9,956 nucleotides of DNA. It comes from Clostridia bacterium (GTDB taxonomy: Bacteria > Bacillota > DSM-521 > Neomoorellales > Neomoorellaceae). The stretch covers positions 1-9,956 of the forward strand of contig JASUSX010000052.1 in assembly GCA_030445875.1 (NCBI GenBank). Direction: 5' to 3'. The translations under genes were made by a program, and so were the position numbers. Below, piece by piece: positions 5,709 through 9,956 of the stretch (within the stretch, counting starts at the first letter, position 1; the number at the start of each line of letters is the position of its first letter). The notes beneath the pieces are model-generated. The model did no database searches. It worked only from the letters and a program-made list of their open reading frames with translations, and had not been told where the DNA came from.

Positions 5709-8540
5709 TTATTCAGCTACCAACATCCTGTAGACCATCATCGCGCATTCGGCCCGGCTGGCGGCAGCCCCCGGCCGGAAGGTGCCGTCTTCGAAGCCCT
5801 TAACTAACCCATGGGCGGTAGCCACGGCCACGCTGTTCCTGGCCCAGGCGGAAACACTGTCGCTATCCTTAAAGGCTAGCTTTTCCTTAGTTGCCGGTAG
5901 GTTCATGGCCCGGACCAGCATCGCCGCCACTTCTTCGCGGGTAATGGTCCTGTCCGGGCGGAAGGTGCCGTCCTCGTACCCTTTGACCAGGCCGTTGCCG
6001 GCGGCGGCAGTTACCGCCCCGGCGTACCAGGCGTCACCTTTTACGTCCTTAAAGGGGTTCTTCGCCCCGGCCTGCGCCTCCAGGCCCAGGGCTTTGACCA
6101 GGAGGCTGGCAAACTCCGCCCGGGTCACCGCTCGGCCCGGCTCGAAGTGGTTGCCGTCCACCCCGGCCACGACGCCGGCGCCGGCCAGGGTTTCAATGGT
6201 ATCCTGGGCCCAGCCGCAGGAAGCGGCAGTTACGTCTGCAAAGGATTTCTTCTCCTGTCGCACAAATACGGCGTAGTCGGAGAAGTGGTTTACCCGGGCC
6301 AGGATTAAGCCTTTCGACACGTCGAACACGGCCGGGATAGCCACCCACTGACCCTTAGTTTTATCGTACCAGGCCAGGGCCAGGTTCTCCGGTTTGGTCA
6401 GGGGCGGCAGGGCGACCTTCAGAGTTATGGTCACCGGGACGGCAAAGGTGGTGCCGTCGGGGCCAAAGTTGTACGCTGCCGAAATGGGCCGGTAACCTGC
6501 CGGCGGCGGGGCCGGGGCGTTACTACCGCCGCTATTGCCAGCAGCTCCCGCAAAGTCAACCTTCTTAACGGTTATCTCTACGTCCTGCGTCAGGGCCCCA
6601 CCCGGTATAGCCAGGGCCACTTCTTCTTTGTTATCAGTTATAGTTGCACCTGCTGCGGCCGTAACCTTCTGGGCCAGGTCGATTTGGTTTTGGACCAGTT
6701 CCTTTTTCAGAGTAGCTATTTCAAACCGGCTCATAGCTTTGTCGCTGCCTACAACGACCACGGCCTTTATAACTTCGCTTAAAGGCCCGACTTGAGCTGC
6801 ACTCTCTTTCAGCTCCAGCAACTGAGCGATTTTTTCCACCGCCTCCAGGGCGGCGTCAGAAGCCTGCAAAGTACCGGGCAGTTTTTTATTCTGCTCCTGG
6901 AGGCTGGCCGGTGTAGCTTCTACCGGCGTAACGGACGTACTACCTTTAACCAGGCTCTCCCAGGACGGGCCTGGGGAACTCCAGTCCGTACTGTACCACC
7001 AGATAATCTCGTCGCCGTCCTGGATCGTTTTTTGGGCAGCACCCACCATGGGCACGCTGCCGTTAACCTTGTACATCCAGCCGTTCATGCCGCTGTTGGC
7101 CTGGCCGGCGATGCTTTTAACAAAACCGTTGTCGTCAACATAACTGAGGCCGGTGGCGTCCAGGGCCCCCAGGGCCGTCAGGCCCCACCTGCCGTCTTTA
7201 CTCACTGTAACTGAGCCAGGGCTGTAAAGCCGCTCATCATTCATGCCTACCACGGCAATATTGACGGTGCAGTAGTTGCGCTCTGACGCCGATGGTGCAG
7301 GTGCGGCAACTTTGAGACTGGCCGTCGCCGTCAGGCCGCCGTAAGTGGCTGTAACCACCGTCTGCCCGGCCTTCAGGGCGGTGACCAGGCCATAGACGCT
7401 GTCAGAAACACTGGCAATGCCGGTATCACCCACGGACCAGGCGGCCTCGTTGGTCACGTCGCTGCTGGTGCCATTCATATAGCATAAAATAGCTCGATAC
7501 TGCTGCTGGCCATTAAGAGTAATGCTGGCCGTAGCCGGTGTTATCTTGAGCCCCGGTAAGGCCGATGTACCGGTCTGGCCATCCAGGACCAAATATGTGT
7601 AAAGGGCTTCCGTGGCATCCATGACATTTTTCGTAGTGCCAAAACTGCCATCGTTATTGCGGGCTTTATCTTTCATGTAATCCAGGGGGGTTAAACCCCC
7701 CGTACTTTTCCAGGTAGCAGGGTCCAGGTTCAACCTTTTTAAGGTGATAATAACTTCTGCCGTATCCACCACGGGATCGTCCGGCCAGGGTTGGGTATTT
7801 CTATAGACACTGCCGTCATCCTGCAGCCATTGTTTCAGGTATTGCAGGCCGTTATTAATGGCCGCCTGGATCTGCTGGTCGCTAGCGGCCCCAGGTAAAT
7901 AGGTCAAAGCTCGGATAGCCTGGCAGGTCGTCATAAAGTCCGGGTAAAAAGTATTACCATAGGTACTGCCCCAGGCGCCTAAATTAGCGCCGCTCGCAGT
8001 GCACTGGTTGCCCAGAAGATACTCACGGGCGTAAGCAAAATTGACCACGCTGAACTCACCGGCCAAGCCCAAGGCAACGAAGGCCGGCATATCGCTATAG
8101 ACATTATTGTCAAAACCCTGGGGTCCCTGTTTGTTAGCCAGTATGCCGGCTAATTGGACCGCCTGGTCATTATAACCCCACCCTTTAATCGCCAGGAGTT
8201 CGTTAGCAACAGCTTTAGCTGCTTTTGAGGAAGGATTATTTAAGGTATCATAAACGGCATCAAGTACCGTTTGCTTTAAAGACTTACCATTATAAACCCA
8301 GGACGAGGATGAAGGATCTTCTCCCGCCAGGGTAAGGACATAGGCGTCATAAGCGTCCAGGGGTGTACCAGTGGTGTAGGCCTGCTTGTTAAATTGAACC
8401 GCGCTGGCAGCGAGGTCGCTATAAGTTCCCGCCGTCGCCCTTGCCGTACCAGGGGCGGTGAAAGAGGCCGCCAAGCTTAAAAGCAAGCCAAGGGTTAAGG
8501 CCAGGGAAAGGAAACGCTTAGAGAAGTTATTCCGGAACAT
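5709..8540 (-). CDS. S-layer-anchored intrinsic-factor-like protein: alpha/alpha barrel + Big_2 + DUF4430 + beta-sandwich + three SLH domains
   Basis: A 943-residue exported protein. Residues 1-35 form a signal peptide with an ARA-type cleavage site. Residues about 36-328 form a helical toroid domain of the prenyltransferase/terpenoid-cyclase fold (AINNGLQYLKQWLQDDGSVY, MKDKARNNDGSFG repeats). Residues 330-415 form a Big_2 Ig-like domain (ITPATASITLNGQQQ...GLVTALKAGQTVVTATYGG). Residues 420-530 form a DUF4430/transcobalamin C-like domain (WGLTALGALDATGLSY, SGMNGWMYKVNG, DGDEIIWWYS). Residues about 535-760 are a linker plus a ZU5-like beta domain (IPGGALTQDVEITV, FGPDGTTFAVPVTITL). Residues about 765-943 form three SLH repeats with TRAE/TREE/SRAE motifs for cell-wall attachment. 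The reading frame extends upstream to a GTG at 8642, but I chose ATG 8540 because the signal peptide begins there; its Shine-Dalgarno (GGGATGG) is weak. It is the first gene after a B12 riboswitch. A role as surface corrinoid binder is inferred from the barrel plus DUF4430 architecture. Confidence 0.9.
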   Translation of the reverse strand: MFRNNFSKRFLSLALTLGLLLSLAASFTAPGTARATAGTYSDLAASAVQFNKQAYTTGTPLDAYDAYVLTLAGEDPSSSSWVYNGKSLKQTVLDAVYDTLNNPSSKAAKAVANELLAIKGWGYNDQAVQLAGILANKQGPQGFDNNVYSDMPAFVALGLAGEFSVVNFAYAREYLLGNQCTASGANLGAWGSTYGNTFYPDFMTTCQAIRALTYLPGAASDQQIQAAINNGLQYLKQWLQDDGSVYRNTQPWPDDPVVDTAEVIITLKRLNLDPATWKSTGGLTPLDYMKDKARNNDGSFGTTKNVMDATEALYTYLVLDGQTGTSALPGLKITPATASITLNGQQQYRAILCYMNGTSSDVTNEAAWSVGDTGIASVSDSVYGLVTALKAGQTVVTATYGGLTATASLKVAAPAPSASERNYCTVNIAVVGMNDERLYSPGSVTVSKDGRWGLTALGALDATGLSYVDDNGFVKSIAGQANSGMNGWMYKVNGSVPMVGAAQKTIQDGDEIIWWYSTDWSSPGPSWESLVKGSTSVTPVEATPASLQEQNKKLPGTLQASDAALEAVEKIAQLLELKESAAQVGPLSEVIKAVVVVGSDKAMSRFEIATLKKELVQNQIDLAQKVTAAAGATITDNKEEVALAIPGGALTQDVEITVKKVDFAGAAGNSGGSNAPAPPPAGYRPISAAYNFGPDGTTFAVPVTITLKVALPPLTKPENLALAWYDKTKGQWVAIPAVFDVSKGLILARVNHFSDYAVFVRQEKKSFADVTAASCGWAQDTIETLAGAGVVAGVDGNHFEPGRAVTRAEFASLLVKALGLEAQAGAKNPFKDVKGDAWYAGAVTAAAGNGLVKGYEDGTFRPDRTITREEVAAMLVRAMNLPATKEKLAFKDSDSVSAWARNSVAVATAHGLVKGFEDGTFRPGAAASRAECAMMVYRMLVAE

Positions 8541-8835
8541 TATTCCATCCCAACCTTTCGTAATTTGTCGTGTTCTTCTGCATCTGGCGGAATACGCCTT
8601 ATGGACGAAGTGCACCTTATAGTTGTCCTTATGTTCGTCCACTTTTGTTAACCACCATCAAAAAACGGCCACATCCTAACACCTCCCAGCAATACTCCCC
8701 GGGTGGGTTAGAATAGGCCGTCCAGGAACTGGTCCCGGTGCATCGCAGGCTCCCAGTTACTTTGCCCTTTGGAAGCCCCTTGCCGGACCGGCTGGCAGCA
8801 TTTAAGCCTGGCCCCTCGGGGCCAGACGCCTATCC
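8541..8835 (-). other. Long structured 5' leader between riboswitch terminator and first gene
   Basis: About 300 nt of leader with no convincing long gene. On the minus strand it contains an 18-nt perfect palindrome (CTGGCCCCGAGGGGCCAG, 8808-8825), a second palindrome GCCGGTCCGGC (8782-8792) and an AACTGG/CCAGTT hairpin (8727-8758). Nearer the gene, an 8-bp inverted repeat TGGACGAA/TTCGTCCA (8602-8609 with 8634-8641) has two ATAAGG hexamers in its loop and a third just beyond. A tiny ORF with an excellent ribosome binding site lies at 8648-8674. A longer open frame on the minus strand (8708-8923) runs through the riboswitch terminator and looks fortuitous. Confidence 0.5.
8648..8674 (-). CDS. 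Possible 8-residue leader peptide (MWPFFDGG)
   Basis: ATG at 8672-8674 is preceded by GGGAGGTG with seven bases between GGAGG and ATG, the best-looking ribosome binding site in the leader. The frame stops after eight codons at TAA (8648-8650). It is not in frame with the SLH gene, and no one-base frameshift joins them. It ends 107 nt before the main start, too far for simple coupling. It may be a regulatory upstream ORF or a chance occurrence; expression is not shown. Confidence 0.25.
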   Translation of the reverse strand: MWPFFDGG

Positions 8836-8871
8836 TTATAAAAATAAAACCCTGCTCCAATATGAACAGGG
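8836..8871 (-). terminator. Riboswitch-controlled intrinsic terminator
   Basis: On the minus strand CCCTGTTC pairs with G-AGCAGGG (8-bp stem including one G-U pair; hairpin 8850-8871), followed directly by TTTTATTTTTAT. It lies about 45 nt beyond the cobalamin aptamer and before the operon. An upstream segment GAACGGG (8878-8884) can pair with the terminator's 5' arm CCCTGTTC (8864-8871), giving a mutually exclusive antiterminator. Together these suggest transcription attenuation when B12 is bound. Confidence 0.85.
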
Positions 8872-8914
8872 GGCGTGCCCGTTCCCCATCCTGCGTAGGG
8901 AGCATCAGCTCAGT

Positions 8915-9060
8915 AGCAAGCACCCGGTATCCTGGCTCGGGTTCACCGCTCCCCCACGCCTTCCCGGGCTTAAAACCCAGTGGCCCGCTGTGGGGTCGCT
9001 CCCCCTTACAGTGGCGCGACCGCGCCGGCTTTAACCGGCTTCCCTTGATGCCTGCGTTAT
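8915..9060 (-). promoter_or_regulatory. Cobalamin (B12) riboswitch aptamer
   Basis: Read on the minus strand, the region carries the conserved blocks of the cobalamin riboswitch in the right order. These are AAGGGAAGCCGGTTAAAGCC followed by GGTCGCGCCACTGTAA (about 9006-9046), then GCCACTGG with CCCGGGAAGGCG, then GAGCCAGGATACCGGGTGC near 8920-8938 (consensus AG.CAGGA.ACC.GC). A closing P1-like stem can form between GCATC (9047-9051) and GGTGC (8920-8924). The aptamer binds adenosylcobalamin or a related cobalamin and normally lowers expression of B12 uptake or synthesis genes. The edges are approximate by about 10 nt. It is followed by an intrinsic terminator and then the surface-protein/ECF operon. 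Confidence 0.93.
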
Positions 9061-9242
9061 TTTATTTTCGTTCGGTTAAGGTATTCTACATATCGCACCA
9101 GAATCCTGCCTGGCAGGTTTTATTTTTAATCGCTACCTCCGCCAATGGGCACCGCTCCCGCTTAGCACTACTTAATTTTTAAAAAACGATCTAAGTCTAA
9201 ATCAAAGCTAACTCGGTGAGAACCGCAGAAACAAAAGTTTTA
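9061..9242 (-). other. Intergenic region upstream of the riboswitch
   Basis: No gene is seen. The region must hold the riboswitch operon promoter unless transcription reads in from feoA. One weak candidate on the minus strand is TTGATT (9200-9205) with TAAAAA (9176-9181) and an 18-nt spacer; I would not rely on it. A 13-nt palindrome CCTGCCTGGCAGG lies at 9105-9117; on the plus strand it is followed by TTTTATTTTTA and resembles a small intrinsic terminator, while on the minus strand it could be an operator. Confidence 0.35.
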
Positions 9243-9308
9243 TTATCCCGCCGACAGCGGCCGTACCAGGACCTGCCGCCCATCTTCCCGCCGCAGGGCA
9301 ATAGTCGC

Positions 9309-9494
9309 TCAGCGGATAAAGTATGCAGTCGAGTCGCCGCTGGGGCTGTGGCGCACGACCACCACCCTGGTGCCCGATACCAGCCCCAGTTCCAGGAGTC
9401 GGCGCCGGGCCAGGTCCCTTGCCTGTAAAGAAACTACTTCGGCAACGCTACCCGGCCGGAAGTTAGCGAGGCTAGTAATTACCTCCATTGACAT
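9309..9494 (-). CDS. feoA: FeoA-like (SH3-fold) protein, C-terminus cut by an in-frame TGA
   Basis: The 61-residue product matches the FeoA family: TSLANFRPGSVAEVVSL, then ARRRLLELGLVSGTRVVVV and SPSGDSTAYFIR. FeoA proteins are small cytoplasmic accessory factors of the FeoB iron(II) transporter. The start chosen is ATG at 9492-9494, with GGGAGG five bases upstream, because it gives family-like length; an upstream GTG/ATG (9549-9554) with its own GGAGG would add 19-20 residues. Translation stops at TGA 9309-9311. The same frame then continues with ATIALRREDGRQVLVRPLSAG to a TAA at 9243-9245, exactly the expected FeoA C-terminus. The TGA sits where FeoA normally has Gly (R-G-x-x-x-A-L-R). The gene is therefore probably a truncated copy or pseudogene by GGA-to-TGA change, or a sequencing error. 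No feoB is visible nearby. Confidence 0.7.
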   Translation of the reverse strand: MSMEVITSLANFRPGSVAEVVSLQARDLARRRLLELGLVSGTRVVVVRHSPSGDSTAYFIR

Positions 9495-9554
9495 TTCGCC
9501 CTCCCTGTCTGGCAGCTGCCACTCTGGGGTTAAGACCGTACGGTTGATCATCAC

Positions 9555-9770
9555 CCGTTTTTAACACCTCCCCTTCCTTGCCGGGTAACTGTTCCCCGTT
9601 TCTCCGCCCGGATTACCCGCCTTTGCCTGCAACCCACATTTTTGCTGGCGGCGCAACCTCTTGCCAGCCAGCAACTTTCTGCTATCAGGTTATCCCGCTG
9701 ATTACACCTGTGTTACTCTTATCTGTCGGTGAGGTTTTACTTTACCGCATCCGCCCGTGGGCCACCCTGT
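9555..9770 (-). other. Intergenic region upstream of feoA
   Basis: No credible gene on either strand. A perfect 8-bp inverted repeat TTGCTGGC/GCCAGCAA (9642-9649 and 9667-9674) encloses a nested GCAA/UUGC pairing, forming a strong stem-loop without a U-tract on the minus strand; it could be a leader structure or an operator. A strong GGGGAGGTG lies at about 9563-9571, 12 nt from the upstream GTG candidate start of feoA. No clear promoter boxes are seen. Confidence 0.35.
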
Positions 9771-9799
9771 AAATAAAAAGCCCCGGCCATGCCGGGGTT
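9771..9799 (-). terminator. Intrinsic terminator of the DUF2892 gene
   Basis: On the minus strand CCCCGGC-ATG-GCCGGGG (9781-9797) is a perfect 7-bp GC stem with a 3-nt loop, followed by CTTTTTATTT. It lies about 50 bp after the stop of the DUF2892 gene and separates it from feoA. The plus-strand side is TTCATTCTT, so weak bidirectional action is possible. Confidence 0.85.
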
Positions 9800-9846
9800 C
9801 ATTCTTGCTGGAAGCACGCTATCCAAACAAAGTATCATGTGTAAAA

Positions 9847-9956
9847 TTACCTTGCTGAAGAAAAGCCCTTATGCCGGGCTCTGGTAGGACCCAGTTTTTG
9901 CAGGATAATCTCGGCAGGACAAAACCCCGTCAGGGCGGAAACCAGTAACATGAAGC
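9847..9956 (-). CDS. C-terminal end of a DUF2892-type small membrane protein (5' end outside window)
   Basis: The last 35 codons of a frame open to the window edge, ending LVSALTGFCPAEIILQKLGP followed by a basic tail and TAA at 9847-9849. The hydrophobic run with Leu-Thr-Gly-Phe-Cys-Pro followed by a short amphipathic helix is the typical ending of DUF2892 (YgaP-like) inner membrane proteins, where GFCP or GWCP precedes a leucine-rich helix. The function of the family is unclear; it is often associated with rhodanese-type proteins. It is followed by a good intrinsic terminator, so it belongs to a separate transcription unit. Confidence 0.6.
   Translation of the reverse strand, partial: FMLLVSALTGFCPAEIILQKLGPTRARHKGFSSAR

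Noticed and set aside
8541..8642. N-terminal extension of the SLH protein to GTG 8642
   Set aside because: The extra 34 residues are charged and would precede a normal signal peptide; no ribosome binding site is seen before the GTG.
8708..8923. 71-codon minus-strand frame over the riboswitch end and terminator
   Set aside because: It overlaps the aptamer and terminator, has no good start signal, and its product is not protein-like.
8738..9182. Two plus-strand frames opposite the riboswitch
   Set aside because: They are antisense to conserved riboswitch blocks, and their open reading reflects GC-rich structured RNA.
9306..9311. Selenocysteine codon in FeoA
   Set aside because: The position is normally glycine, not cysteine, and the downstream hairpin is only a rough SECIS match; mutation or sequencing error is far simpler.
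9578..9772. 64-codon plus-strand frame ending just before a hairpin
   Set aside because: It starts with TTG without a ribosome binding site, resembles no family, and the hairpin is better explained as the minus-strand terminator of the DUF2892 gene.

Overview
All genes with good support lie on the minus strand. The DNA is moderately GC-rich. It carries S-layer homology (SLH) and copper-amine-oxidase 'stalk' surface domains, an ECF-type vitamin transporter and strong GGAGG ribosome binding sites. It has no sign of an outer membrane. This suggests an anaerobic Gram-positive Firmicute; a Moorella-like, Clostridia or Thermoanaerobacteria-type lineage is my guess from style, not proof.

Layout, read in the direction of transcription (high to low coordinates): (1) the C-terminal end of a small DUF2892 membrane protein and its terminator (9771-9956). 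(2) A short FeoA-like gene interrupted by an in-frame TGA (9243-9494). (3) A cobalamin riboswitch aptamer (about 8915-9060) followed by an intrinsic terminator (8836-8871) and a long structured leader (8541-8835). (4) A 943-residue secreted SLH protein with an alpha/alpha-barrel domain, a Big_2 domain and a DUF4430/transcobalamin-C-like domain. (5) A 255-residue membrane-anchored protein with a second DUF4430 domain. (6) A 464-residue secreted alpha/alpha-barrel protein with a copper-amine-oxidase N-terminal-like domain. (7) EcfT. (8) A fused double ATPase EcfA. (9) The start of an ECF S component, which runs out of the window at position 1.

The main conclusion is that items 3-9 look like one cobalamin (corrinoid) capture and import operon. 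Animal intrinsic factor and transcobalamin consist of an alpha6/alpha6 barrel followed by a beta domain of the DUF4430/transcobalamin C-terminal family. Here the same two domain types occur together in one S-layer protein. They occur again as two separate neighbouring polypeptides, all downstream of a B12 riboswitch and directly upstream of an ECF transporter. My inference is that the surface proteins bind corrinoid at the S-layer and membrane and hand it to the ECF transporter. The domain calls and the riboswitch are seen in the sequence. Cobalamin binding by these proteins is inferred and untested here.
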